A stretch of DNA of 64,000 bases, from positions 5,960,001-6,024,000 of the forward strand of contig NZ_SJPG01000001.1 of assembly GCF_007859715.1 (NCBI RefSeq), written 5' to 3'. Shown in pieces: positions 46,528 through 55,976 of the stretch. A program made the translations under genes and the position numbers. This DNA comes from Rubinisphaera italica. Its GTDB lineage: Bacteria; Planctomycetota; Planctomycetia; Planctomycetales; Planctomycetaceae. The number at the start of each line of letters is the position of its first letter. Position 1 is the first letter of the stretch. Below the pieces are notes generated by a model that was given only the letters and a program-made list of their open reading frames with translations, was not told where the DNA came from and ran no database searches.

Positions 46528-46984
46528 ATCTCGAAACCTAAAGGAAGAGTGGATACCGTGCCCACCCGGAACACTTCCTTCTTTGGCTGGGAATGAACGT
46601 TCTCGCCAGCGAAGGCAATTTCTTGTGCGTGCTGGCAGTACTGCAGGTGCCATTGCGCTGGCTACCGGTGCTGGCTGGATGGCTCTCCAAAAAGAAGAGC
46701 CATTTGAAGATCCAGTCTATTCAGGGATAGCCTGTTCTCAAGTTCGGGAACTGGCACCGCAGATGATGATGGGGAAACTCGAAGCCAAACAGGCAGATCA
46801 GATCATGGCTCATGTTGAACAATGTGATGAGTGTCGAGCATTGATAGAGTCTATGCAGTCGAAGTCAGTTAAAATGAGTCATGTGGAATCTGGAACCGCT
46901 TGCAAGTGCTCAACATGTCGCCGCGAGAGTCTCACGATTGCGTTGGGCGAAACAGCCCCGCCGTTGCCTATTCCAATTGCATAG
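46520..46984 (+). CDS. Zinc-finger membrane protein (anti-sigma-like)
   Basis: 154 residues from the ATG at 46520, with GAGG upstream. A basic stretch RSRQRRQF precedes a hydrophobic segment (VRAGSTAGAIALATGAGWMAL), which could be a TM helix or a twin-arginine-like signal. Then CSQVRELAPQMMMGKLEAKQ and HVEQCDECRALIE reproduce the putative zinc-finger pattern (C...L...L....I..H...C..C) of ZAS-type anti-sigma domains. A CKCSTC pair lies near the end. It is third in the coupled run with the regulator. A role in redox or metal sensing is plausible. Confidence 0.65.
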   Translation: MSKSRNLKEEWIPCPPGTLPSLAGNERSRQRRQFLVRAGSTAGAIALATGAGWMALQKEEPFEDPVYSGIACSQVRELAPQMMMGKLEAKQADQIMAHVEQCDECRALIESMQSKSVKMSHVESGTACKCSTCRRESLTIALGETAPPLPIPIA

Positions 46985-47008
46985 TCGAATGCTAACGCAC
47001 GTCGCATC

Positions 47009-47024
47009 TGTTGGCCGATTCACG
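47009..47024. promoter_or_regulatory. Weak Crp-type site upstream of the thioredoxin-like gene
   Basis: TGTTG-GCCGAT-TCACG, two mismatches to TGTGA-N6-TCACA, centred about 92 bases before the start codon at 47108. Confidence 0.4.
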
Positions 47025-47107
47025 GAGTCGAGTACTGAAATCCTCCGATCTTAATTAAAGCAGACGGTATAGGTTTGCCGTCTTATTTTCTTGATCTGGA
47101 GGATACA

Positions 47108-47599
47108 ATGTACCGAATGACAATCACTCTACTCGTCACAGCTGCTGTCTCATTGAATGCAATTACGATGGCCCAAGATCATCGATCATTGTCGTACTTG
47201 CAGAATGCATCGTCCGTTGACTGGACGACAACACCCCAAACAGCAATTCACCTTCAACAGGTGACTGGACGGCCACTGTTAGTTTATGTGACCGCAGATT
47301 ATTGCGGGTATTGCCGGAAGATGGAGCGTGACACATGGTCCAATGAGGGAATCGTCCGAAGGATTCAGGACAAATTCATTCCCTTGAAGCTGGATGCGAA
47401 AACAGATGCCCAAGTTGTATCGCGACTGGGAATCAAGAGCTTGCCAAGCACCATCTTGTTCAATAGTGTTGGACAACACATTCAAACGATCACCGGATAT
47501 TCCCGTCCAGAAGCATTATTGCCAGTTCTCGATAATGTCAGTACAGGATCCGCATCTGCGTCGAAAAGAAGTCACGCAAATTCCGCGATTGTCCGCTAA
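47108..47599 (+). CDS. Exported thioredoxin-fold protein
   Basis: 163 residues from the ATG at 47108, with GGAGG upstream. Signal peptide ITLLVTAAVSLNAITMAQ, then a thioredoxin domain: PLLVYVTADYCGYCRKMERD with a CGYC active site, LKLDAKTDAQVVSRLGIKSLPSTILF with the cis-Pro. Thioredoxin_7/DsbD-gamma-like. Likely a periplasmic thiol reductase or chaperone. Confidence 0.88.
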   Translation: MYRMTITLLVTAAVSLNAITMAQDHRSLSYLQNASSVDWTTTPQTAIHLQQVTGRPLLVYVTADYCGYCRKMERDTWSNEGIVRRIQDKFIPLKLDAKTDAQVVSRLGIKSLPSTILFNSVGQHIQTITGYSRPEALLPVLDNVSTGSASASKRSHANSAIVR

Positions 47600-48050
47600 T
47601 GTTTCTTTCTTCCTGCAAAGATCCACACAAGAACGATCATCGAGAGAGAAGTTAATTCAATCATCGGTACTTCGACTGTGGTGAGGATCACGAATCCGAC
47701 GCGTTGCCAGTAAAACTGTTGCTGCCTGGGAGATACTTGTTGTTTCCAGATCAGTTGCTCGTGAACTGTGATCGTTAACGCGATCGACAAGGCGACTGAC
47801 AATGTTGCAAGTGTACCAAGAAACAATAATTTGCGATCAGTAATTCTGGACAGGAAAAAAATGGGGGGATGAGGATCACAAGCCATGACAGGTGACAAGC
47901 GATCAAAGCCTGCAGCGGTGGTCCGCATCCCCATGCTCCACAAACAGAATGTCCCCACTCTCCAGGCCAGTTGGCAATGGAGAGTGTTCCTGACAGAACG
48001 AGTCCCCATACCAGACCGAGTAAACAACGTCTGACGAGAATGGATACCAT
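47596..48050 (-). pseudogene. Four-helix membrane protein gene split by a poly-C frameshift
   Basis: The N-terminal frame (MVSILVRRCLLGLVWGLVLS, then GEWGHSVCGAWGCGPPLQAL and SWLVILIPP) stops shortly after a run of six C on the minus strand (47863-47868). The neighbouring frame continues with IFFLSRITDRKLLFLGTLAT to the stop at 47596 (VWIFAGRKKH). One extra C would join them into about 150 residues with four TM helices. Either a sequencing error, a recent mutation or slippage. It lies 12 bases after the lipoprotein gene. Confidence 0.65.
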
Positions 48051-48062
48051 TGGAACCTGATT

Positions 48063-48248
48063 TCAGCGACTGTCAGAACCTGAAGGTGCGGAACTTTCTG
48101 TTGAATCCGACCCTTGAGAATTGGAGTCCGCATCCTGAGAATCCTTTGCCTCCGGACTTGGAGCCGGTGAAGTGGATTGATAATCAGAACAACCCGCGAG
48201 AAAAATTGTCATCGTGAAGACACAAAACCAATTGAACATGTGAGACAT
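48063..48248 (-). CDS. Small lipoprotein
   Basis: 61 residues: MSHMFNWFCVFTMTIFLAGC has a lipobox LAGC at its end, followed by a Ser/Asp/Pro-rich tail ending SGSDSR. AAAGG lies seven bases before the ATG. Upstream and co-directional with the split membrane gene. Function unknown. Confidence 0.65.
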   Translation of the reverse strand: MSHMFNWFCVFTMTIFLAGCSDYQSTSPAPSPEAKDSQDADSNSQGSDSTESSAPSGSDSR

Positions 48249-48317
48249 AGAGAAGCCTTTCTTGAAGTAATATTTAACACCGTAATCTTTTTGATCTCAA
48301 AACACACAGGTGAAGAT

Positions 48318-48878
48318 TTAATTATCATTTGCAAACACGAAGTCGTCTCCTTGAGCGGATTGATGGCAATCAATACACATTCCAACGCGACCGCTAATTC
48401 GCATGTTGTTCATCGTTGAAACTCTTCCGTTTGACTCATATTTCGCCCAGTACCAGTCTCCCGCATCGGGAGCAAAACCCTTTGAGCGGTACATTACGGT
48501 GACAGCCATGAGAGTCTTTCCTGACTCATCGTAATTCTCTTTCACGAGGATAGAACCTGATTGAAACGCGTTCTGGTCTGCTGCAGCTGTGCGATTGACA
48601 TATAACTTGACATGTTTGCCATGAGGACTGTTCCCCGGATATCCATCAGAAGGAATGCCAGGCAGAGAAGCCCAATTCTGATACTGCGCCTGTTTGAGAA
48701 AGCCCCAGAATCGATCATCAAATGGGGCTTCATTTCGTGGTGCACTCCCTTGAGTATTCTGATTTTGTTGCTGCTGAGGAGAGTTTCGTGTGCCACTTTG
48801 AGCCATCACGAATTGTGCCAGTCCTAAGCAGAGAAAAAGCCCAGTCACTGCCAGTATCGATTTTGAATTACGAATCAC
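48318..48878 (-). CDS. Cytochrome P460-domain protein
   Basis: About 186 residues from the GTG at 48878 (GGAG upstream, clean signal peptide ILAVTGLFLCLGLAQFVMAQ); a GTG at 48908 is the alternative. After a Gln/Asn-rich linker comes the P460 fold: SPHGKHVKLYVNRTAA, SGSILVKENYDESGK, GDWYWAKYESNG and the c-type heme motif CIDCH followed by QSAQGDDFVF. Cytochrome P460 proteins oxidise hydroxylamine or act in nitrogen-oxide chemistry; the role here is unverified. Confidence 0.85.
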   Translation of the reverse strand: MIRNSKSILAVTGLFLCLGLAQFVMAQSGTRNSPQQQQNQNTQGSAPRNEAPFDDRFWGFLKQAQYQNWASLPGIPSDGYPGNSPHGKHVKLYVNRTAAADQNAFQSGSILVKENYDESGKTLMAVTVMYRSKGFAPDAGDWYWAKYESNGRVSTMNNMRISGRVGMCIDCHQSAQGDDFVFANDN

Positions 48879-48986
48879 TTGAATGCTCCAGTCAAATTGA
48901 GTTTGCACGGCAGAAAGTGCCGCTGGTGTTACTTGAATATTTCCCCTTGGTTTGATTCAATTTTGTTCTCCAGATTAAGCCGCGTC

Positions 48987-49002
48987 TGTGCCTGGATTCA
49001 CA
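48987..49002. promoter_or_regulatory. Crp-type site between divergent P460 and DUF3179 genes
   Basis: TGTGC-CTGGAT-TCACA, one mismatch. It is centred about 117 bases from the P460 start and 92 bases from the DUF3179 start, so it could serve both. Confidence 0.5.
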
Positions 49003-49086
49003 GATGCAATAATTTCTGTATGAGACGATCAGAAGGAGATGGCGCTACTACCGAACAGTGATTACTCAATTCACAGGAGCTGAAGC

Positions 49087-50142
49087 ATGACAGAAAAAAT
49101 GTCCATGAAAATTTCGGATCATTCTTCCCGTCTACAACACTGGGTGAAACTCATAGTGATTGGGACTGGAATCGCTATAGTCATCATTGCAGTTCTTCTG
49201 AGGATTGGACCTGAGGAGTCGTCATCGACTTCGCTTGCACAGTTTCAGCCCAGAGTTCTCGAGTTTGATCTCTCCAATGCAATCGTGGATGTTCGAGAGA
49301 TTCGCGGAGGTGGACCGCCCAAGGACGGCATTCCTGCTCTGACTCATCCTGAAATGATAACTGTTAAGCAAGCCATTTATCTCAAAGCGGAGGATCGGGT
49401 CATCGGTGTGGTCATTGAAGGACAGGCTCGAGCATATCCGCTGGCGATCCTGAATTATCACGAGATTGTTAACGACACCATCGGCGATATTCCAATTGCA
49501 GTGACATACTGTCCTCTGTGTGATTCCGGAGCGGTCCACAATCGCCACACACCACTAGGCATACGAAACTTCGGCGTTTCAGGATTGCTCTACAACAGCA
49601 ACGTTCTGATGTACGACCGCGGTGGAAAGCCGGAGAGTTTGTGGTCTCAAGTGAAGACGAAAGGGATATCTGGTCCAGCCGTTAATAAGCAGTTGACAGC
49701 GATTCCCTGTGAACTGACAAGATGGGGGACTTGGATCGCCAGACATCCAGACTCACTTGTACTCTCATTAAATACCGGACATCAAAGAAATTATACACGA
49801 AACCCGTACGAAAGTTATTTCGCGAACCAGCAATTGATGTTTCCAGTTACGCCTGTCGATAACCGACTGCCAAATAAAGAGCGAGTACTCGGAGTCTGGA
49901 TCGATGACATTTACCGAGCCTATCCGGAATCACTTTTTACGGAAGGTCAACAGGAAATATCAGATAAAATCGGAGGGAAAAGTCTAACAATCTTGTTTGA
50001 TCGAAAGTCGAAAACCATGCGAGTACTATCTGCAGAAGAGGGTATTTCGTGGCTGTATTCCTTCTGGTTCGCATGGTACGCACTGCACCCAGACACGACA
50101 ATTTATAATCATCCGATCCCTGCGGCTGGCAATGACCGCTAA
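49087..50142 (+). CDS. DUF3179-domain membrane-anchored protein
   Basis: 351 residues. A TM helix (WVKLIVIGTGIAIVIIAVLL) is followed by the DUF3179 domain: GIPALTHPEMITVKQAIYL, VIEGQARAYPLAILNYHEIV, VTYCPLCDSGAVHNR with its CPLC pair, NVLMYDRGGKPESLWSQ. The family is common in planctomycetes and unknown in function; its CPLC motif suggests metal or heme binding. Its 3' end overlaps that of the glycosyltransferase fusion by four bases (convergent). Confidence 0.9.
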   Translation: MTEKMSMKISDHSSRLQHWVKLIVIGTGIAIVIIAVLLRIGPEESSSTSLAQFQPRVLEFDLSNAIVDVREIRGGGPPKDGIPALTHPEMITVKQAIYLKAEDRVIGVVIEGQARAYPLAILNYHEIVNDTIGDIPIAVTYCPLCDSGAVHNRHTPLGIRNFGVSGLLYNSNVLMYDRGGKPESLWSQVKTKGISGPAVNKQLTAIPCELTRWGTWIARHPDSLVLSLNTGHQRNYTRNPYESYFANQQLMFPVTPVDNRLPNKERVLGVWIDDIYRAYPESLFTEGQQEISDKIGGKSLTILFDRKSKTMRVLSAEEGISWLYSFWFAWYALHPDTTIYNHPIPAAGNDR

Positions 50143-51542
50143 CTGCGTCGGGAATAGTATGCGGCGATTGACTCGGGAGAAAAGCCGCACAGGTACAACA
50201 TAATGCAGATCTGATTGGCCCATGTATTTCTGATGACTCCAAAACGCTTCCAACGCTTGGCCGAAGTTGGTGCTGTGGAGGTAGTAATTGCTACATTCCC
50301 TCCGCTTTTTAAGCGACGGCTGAATTCGAAGTCCTCCATCAAGGGCCAGTTACGGTATCCATTCAGGCGGAAAAAGTCGGACGCTCGCATGAAGAGCCCC
50401 TGATCCCCATAGGGAAGCTGAAGCAACCTGGATCGCAGATTCGTTCCCCATTCGATACACCGATACAGCCACCCCGGACTATCGATTTCAAAACGAAATG
50501 CCCCCGCGATGGCACCGGATGCCAGAGTTTCATTGAGCTCTTGGCGAAAGCCAGTTGGCAATCGGGTATCAGCATGTAGGAAGAGGAGAAATTCTCCGCG
50601 TGCCAATGCTGCACCTGCATTCAACTGCCGCCCTCTTCCGCGCGTTCCCTGAACGACACGGCACCCCAATTCTCGAGCCAGTTCTGGTGTGCCATCTGTG
50701 CTACCGCCATCGACAATGATAACTTCACAATTCGATTCATTCAGTAAAGGGGCAACCGCTGATTTTAGATTATGGGCTTCGTTCATCGTCGGAATAACAA
50801 CAGACAGCATTCCGAAATTGATTTGAGGAAGACACTTTTCCAAGCTGGCACCGATTCGTCGGCAGGTAACAAGGTCCTCGGGCAGATCGACATCACTCAA
50901 GATTGGCAAGAGGGCGTATGATAGACCGAGTTGCTGGCAACGCTGTTGCGATTGAGCTAAGACATGTTCTGTTCCCCAATCGATGTCGTGAAAGAGCCCG
51001 TTACATTTTCGCTTCAAACCGATCAAGTAGTAGCCACCATCTTTAGCTGGTCCAAAAACAACATCTACCTGAACCAGCTTCTGCCAGGCGAGATCGAGAA
51101 CGGCTGGAGAGAGATCGGGGCAATCAGTTCCTATTACGACAATGTCCTGAGCACGTTCGTGAATTGCATCGGCTACGGCTGATGAGAGACGTTTGCCCAG
51201 ATCCTTCCCCTGTTGAGGACGACGAATCGAAACGAACGTGTGATCAGCAAACAGGGAAGGAGTTCCTGCATCACCTGCATGTCGTACCTCGACATTGACA
51301 TGGGACGTCCTGGAATGTTCCTCGGCGGTAATCAGTGTCCGTTGCAACAAACGTGTATGAAGTTCCGCAGCTTCCTCCGCACCGATGGCGGGGATCAGAC
51401 GGGTCTTCACACGCCCCGCTTCGGGAATACGCGTCATAATAATTAATCGACGCTCGCCGTATTCAGATCGCGGGGCGATCCCTTCAGCATTTGAGCCAAC
51501 TTGTGTCTGTATTCCGGCAAGGTCTTTCTGCTCTGTGTCCAT
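50139..51542 (-). CDS. Fused TIGR04282-type (DUF2064) and TIGR04283-type glycosyltransferase
   Basis: 467 residues joining two enzymes. Residues 30-235 match the DUF2064 nucleotidyl/glycosyltransferase (LIIMTRIPEAGRVKTRLIP, IVVIGTDCPDLSPAVLD, GPAKDGGYYLIGL). Residues 245-467 are a GT2 domain (MLSVVIPTMNEAHNLKSAVA, VIIVDGGSTDGTPELA, FLLFLHADTRLP, DQGLFMRASDFF). Both occur together in arsenosugar-type clusters, sometimes fused. Start ATG shares one base with the peroxiredoxin stop (TAATG). Last gene of the operon. Confidence 0.87.
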   Translation of the reverse strand: MDTEQKDLAGIQTQVGSNAEGIAPRSEYGERRLIIMTRIPEAGRVKTRLIPAIGAEEAAELHTRLLQRTLITAEEHSRTSHVNVEVRHAGDAGTPSLFADHTFVSIRRPQQGKDLGKRLSSAVADAIHERAQDIVVIGTDCPDLSPAVLDLAWQKLVQVDVVFGPAKDGGYYLIGLKRKCNGLFHDIDWGTEHVLAQSQQRCQQLGLSYALLPILSDVDLPEDLVTCRRIGASLEKCLPQINFGMLSVVIPTMNEAHNLKSAVAPLLNESNCEVIIVDGGSTDGTPELARELGCRVVQGTRGRGRQLNAGAALARGEFLLFLHADTRLPTGFRQELNETLASGAIAGAFRFEIDSPGWLYRCIEWGTNLRSRLLQLPYGDQGLFMRASDFFRLNGYRNWPLMEDFEFSRRLKSGGNVAITTSTAPTSAKRWKRFGVIRNTWANQICIMLYLCGFSPESIAAYYSRRS

Positions 51543-52183
51543 TACTTAGGTAGCTTCTTTAACTCTGCGAGAATCTTTGCTCCCTCCAGACGTTTGGAAT
51601 AGTCAGGATTGCTGTGAGCGAACTGAATCTTTCCTGCTTGATCTACAATGTAGACTGCTGGTACTGGCAAAGCATGATGGTTACGACCGGAGGCTTTCTC
51701 GAGATCAATTCCAAATTTATTATACTTAATGAGGGTCGTCTCACCTACCTGAAACGCCAGTCCGAATGCACTGGCAGCTTTAACGTCAGAATCAGAATAT
51801 AATGGGAATGGTATGTTCAGACTCTCCGCATTTGCCTTAGAATTTTCAGCTGTGTCTGGACTGATCGCAATGACCTTGGCACCGTGTTCGACGATTTTGG
51901 GGTGGATCTTGATCAGATCCTGGAAATGCCGAGTGCAAATGGGACACCAACTCCCTCGGAAGAAGACGATCACGGTGGGAGCATCTTTTTCAATCAGTGA
52001 GTGAAGAGAAACACCCTCTCCTGAGTTGTCGTGAATGACAACGTCTGGAATCTTCTCTCCAGCTTTCAGAGGGGTAGTCGCGTTTGCGTCGATAGCAATT
52101 TTGGGTTCTCCACCCCAGCTCATGTTTACAGTACAGCTGGTTGTTACCACTACCGCGAATAACGTTGTCATGAATCGAAACAT
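51542..52183 (-). CDS. Exported peroxiredoxin (AhpC/TSA family)
   Basis: 213 residues from the ATG at 52183 (MFRFMTTLFAVVVTTSCTVN), with AAGGAAA upstream. The peroxiredoxin core has PTVIVFFRGSWCPICTRHFQD (peroxidatic Cys region), KVIAISPDTAENSKANAESL and HALPVPAVYIVDQAGKIQFA. Probably periplasmic or lipid-anchored. In the arsenosugar operon it may handle oxidative by-products. Confidence 0.87.
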   Translation of the reverse strand: MFRFMTTLFAVVVTTSCTVNMSWGGEPKIAIDANATTPLKAGEKIPDVVIHDNSGEGVSLHSLIEKDAPTVIVFFRGSWCPICTRHFQDLIKIHPKIVEHGAKVIAISPDTAENSKANAESLNIPFPLYSDSDVKAASAFGLAFQVGETTLIKYNKFGIDLEKASGRNHHALPVPAVYIVDQAGKIQFAHSNPDYSKRLEGAKILAELKKLPK

Positions 52184-52243
52184 TGTTGATTTCCTTTCGC
52201 ACATTATTGATAAATCTGAATACCTCAACCTCATACTAATTCC

Positions 52244-53764
52244 TCAGCGGGTCCACGCGAGCCACTTCTGAAATAGAGATTTAACGAACGGAGTGAGTCG
52301 GGTTCGATTATATTGATCTCCCAGTTTGCGGATGGCTTCGATCTGGGTGGGATAGGGGTGAATAGTTGATCCGATCTTTTTCAGGCCCAGGCCGTGGGTC
52401 ATGGCGAGCGTGATTTCTGAGATCATTTCTCCGGCGTGCGGCGAAACAATCGTGGCCCCGGCGATCCGATCGGTTCCTTTATGGGTATGAACTTTGACGA
52501 AACCCTCGGTATCTCCTGAAAGGATTGCTCGATCAACATCGGCAAAATGCTGGAGAAAAGTGTCGATGGCGACTCCCTGTTTGCTTGCCTCCCGTTCCGA
52601 CAAGCCGACATGAGCGATTTCCGGCGATGTGTAAGTGCACCAGGGAATGGTCAGTGCACTCGCCTTCGAACGTCCCATGAACAGGGAATTTTGAATGACA
52701 ATACGGGCCATAAAGTCAGCCGCATGTGTGAATTTGTAGCGTGAGCAGACATCGCCAGCTGCGAAAATATTGGGATTGGTCGTCCGCAACCGATCATCAA
52801 CTTTCACACCGGTTCTCAAATCGAATTCAACACCGAGAGTTTCCAGGCCCAACCCGTTCACATTGGGAGCACGTCCAACCGAGACCAGTAATTGATCAAC
52901 CGGTTCGTCATACTGTGTTCCATGGGATTCGACAGACATCCAGATTTGACCGGATTCACTGCGGAGCTTGAGTTCCTTGCCACAGCAAAGGAGTTGGACT
53001 CCGTCGTTCTGCAGAGAACGACCAACGATTGCGGACGCATCGGGATCTTCGATGGGTAAAACACCGTGTTCTGCCTCAACGAGCAGAACTTCAGAACCGA
53101 GATTTGAGAAAGCCTGCGCCATTTCGCAACCGATCGGCCCTGCACCAATCACCCCGAAACGACGTGGAAGCTCGGTCAGGGAAAACAGAGTTTCATTTGT
53201 CAGATACGGAACGTCCTGTAATCCGGGAATTGGAGGAGCCGATGCCCGTGCTCCAGTTGCGATGACTGCCTTTCGAAATGAAAGCGTCTGCTCACCAACC
53301 TCAATCGTATTCGAACCTTTGAACCGTGCCTCACCAAGAAAAACATCCACTCCCAGATCTCGAAACCTGGCTGCGGAATCATTAGGACTGATCTGGGATC
53401 GTAAGCGTCGCATCCTCTCCATGACTCGTGCGAAATCAGCCTTCGTCCCATCGGGAATATTTATTCCAAATTCATCCGCATTGCGAATCGTTCGAGCCAT
53501 GCGGGCAGCACTGATCAGCGCCTTGGAAGGGACACAACCGACATTGAGGCAATCCCCTCCCATCAGGCTTCGCTCAATCAAAGCAACCTTCGCTCCTAAA
53601 CCAGCCGCTCCGGCCGCTGTGACCAGACCAGCCGTTCCGGCACCAATCACTACGAGGTTGTATCGTCCACTCGGCTGAGGATTGATCCAGTCCGGAGGAT
53701 GAACATCCGATTCGAGTTTACGATTGTATTCGTCATAGGGTGTGAGCGGTGAATGGTTCGACAT
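52244..53764 (-). CDS. MerA-like FAD-dependent pyridine nucleotide-disulphide oxidoreductase
   Basis: 506 residues from the ATG at 53764, preceded by AGGAGGTGAG; an ATG at 53827 overlapping the TVP38 stop adds 21 residues. NLVVIGAGTAGLVTAAGAAGLG is the FAD motif, GGDCLNVGCVPSKALI the redox-active disulphide, FGVIGAGPIGCEMAQAF the NAD(P)H motif and IFAAGDVC the second FAD motif. C-terminal dimer domain present; no N-terminal HMA or C-terminal Cys pair of true mercuric reductase. It follows the TVP38 gene, a common pairing. Confidence 0.9.
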   Translation of the reverse strand: MSNHSPLTPYDEYNRKLESDVHPPDWINPQPSGRYNLVVIGAGTAGLVTAAGAAGLGAKVALIERSLMGGDCLNVGCVPSKALISAARMARTIRNADEFGINIPDGTKADFARVMERMRRLRSQISPNDSAARFRDLGVDVFLGEARFKGSNTIEVGEQTLSFRKAVIATGARASAPPIPGLQDVPYLTNETLFSLTELPRRFGVIGAGPIGCEMAQAFSNLGSEVLLVEAEHGVLPIEDPDASAIVGRSLQNDGVQLLCCGKELKLRSESGQIWMSVESHGTQYDEPVDQLLVSVGRAPNVNGLGLETLGVEFDLRTGVKVDDRLRTTNPNIFAAGDVCSRYKFTHAADFMARIVIQNSLFMGRSKASALTIPWCTYTSPEIAHVGLSEREASKQGVAIDTFLQHFADVDRAILSGDTEGFVKVHTHKGTDRIAGATIVSPHAGEMISEITLAMTHGLGLKKIGSTIHPYPTQIEAIRKLGDQYNRTRLTPFVKSLFQKWLAWTR

Positions 53765-53823
53765 CTCACCTCCTGAAATTGCCAGAGAACTTCGATCTGT
53801 ATCCGCTACGTTGGCATCATTGA

Positions 53824-54651
53824 TCATGACGTTCCTTGTATCTGATGGGAATCCGTATTCTCGACTTCAGACGCAGCGCATTTCGTATCGCGGTCGATCT
53901 CGATGGAATCGTTGTCATCCTGAACAATTCTGAGAGTCGAGTTGGGACGAATCCATCTGACGAGTTTACGCAACAACAGGGGCATCACCCCTAACAACAC
54001 AAACGCCACCATCAGTTGCGGAGACAGAATTCCACTCACTCCTTGCTCAGCCAGTGTTGCCAGTTCCGGGACACTGGCTCCGGCGTAAACATACACAGCC
54101 GTCCCCGGGAGCATCCCCAGTTGGCTCACCCACCAGAATGTCCTGGCTCGTATTGGCGTCAGTCCCATTACGACATTGATGACAAAAAACGGGACTGCAG
54201 GAATCAGTCGGAGCATAAACAGATAAAAGGCTCCTTCGCGTTCCAGGGATTGATTGAAGGTTTTTAACCTCTCGCCAAATCGATTCTGGATTGGCTCCCG
54301 AAGAAGATATCGGCTCACCAGAAAGGCGACCGTAGCCCCGGTTGTCGAGGCAAAGCTGACCAACACAAAACCGCGTGGAAGTCCGAAGAACCAACCGCAA
54401 GTCAACGTCAACACAGTTGCACCAGGTAGCGACAACCCGGTTACCGCGACGTAAATCGCGAAGGCGACTCCATAAACCATGAGAGGATGCTTTTGTTGAA
54501 AGGCCTTCAACTCAGCTTCTTGAGCCGCCAGATTTTCCAGCGTGAGAGCTTCACCAAACTGGGAATAGCCGACAGCAGCGGCAATAACGATCCCTGTTAT
54601 CAGCCCCAGCTTCTTCCACAGACTCTTAGAAGACCGATTCTTTTCAGCCAT
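53824..54651 (-). CDS. TVP38/TMEM64-family (DedA-like) membrane protein
   Basis: 275 residues from the ATG at 54651, overlapping closely with the arsS stop (TAACATG). Helices include VYGVAFAIYVAVTGLSLPGATVL, the conserved FFGLPRGFVLVSFASTTGA-type loop and VPFFVINVVMGLTPIRARTF. SNARE-associated/VTT domain proteins move or flip lipids. In arsenosugar clusters a link to arsenolipid handling is plausible but unproved. Confidence 0.87.
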   Translation of the reverse strand: MAEKNRSSKSLWKKLGLITGIVIAAAVGYSQFGEALTLENLAAQEAELKAFQQKHPLMVYGVAFAIYVAVTGLSLPGATVLTLTCGWFFGLPRGFVLVSFASTTGATVAFLVSRYLLREPIQNRFGERLKTFNQSLEREGAFYLFMLRLIPAVPFFVINVVMGLTPIRARTFWWVSQLGMLPGTAVYVYAGASVPELATLAEQGVSGILSPQLMVAFVLLGVMPLLLRKLVRWIRPNSTLRIVQDDNDSIEIDRDTKCAASEVENTDSHQIQGTS

Positions 54652-54652
54652 G

Positions 54653-55720
<1,068 letters not shown>

Positions 55721-55728
55721 CGTTCCCT

Positions 55729-55938
55729 CTATTTCGTATTCAAAGGTTCCATAGAAGATCCAAGTAACGAATCTTTTTCCATAGAAATCGAAAACTGCAA
55801 TTCCGTGCGGCGGATATTGACATTCCATGGAGCCCTGATTCCCAGACGAACACGGTCACCGCGGATCTCCAGAACTCGTGTCTCTGTCACTTCATCAATC
55901 ATGAGAGATTCTCCAGACTTGCGTGCTAAAACTAACAT
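55729..55938 (-). CDS. csrA: Carbon storage regulator CsrA
   Basis: 69 residues. MLVLARKSGESLMIDEVTET then VLEIRGDRVRLGIRAPWNVN and IRRTEL is the CsrA fold; the usual length is about 60. GGAGG lies about nine bases upstream of the ATG. CsrA binds GGA motifs in mRNA leaders and alters translation. It lies between arsM (38-base gap) and arsS (8-base gap), an unusual place that suggests it controls this operon. Confidence 0.92.
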   Translation of the reverse strand: MLVLARKSGESLMIDEVTETRVLEIRGDRVRLGIRAPWNVNIRRTELQFSISMEKDSLLGSSMEPLNTK

Positions 55939-55976
55939 CTTATTGCCCTCCCTGGTTTGTTAATGCATCGAAGTGA

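Noticed and set aside
52244..53764. True mercuric reductase merA
   Set aside because: The C-terminal vicinal Cys pair and mer neighbours are absent; only a MerA-like flavoprotein can be claimed.
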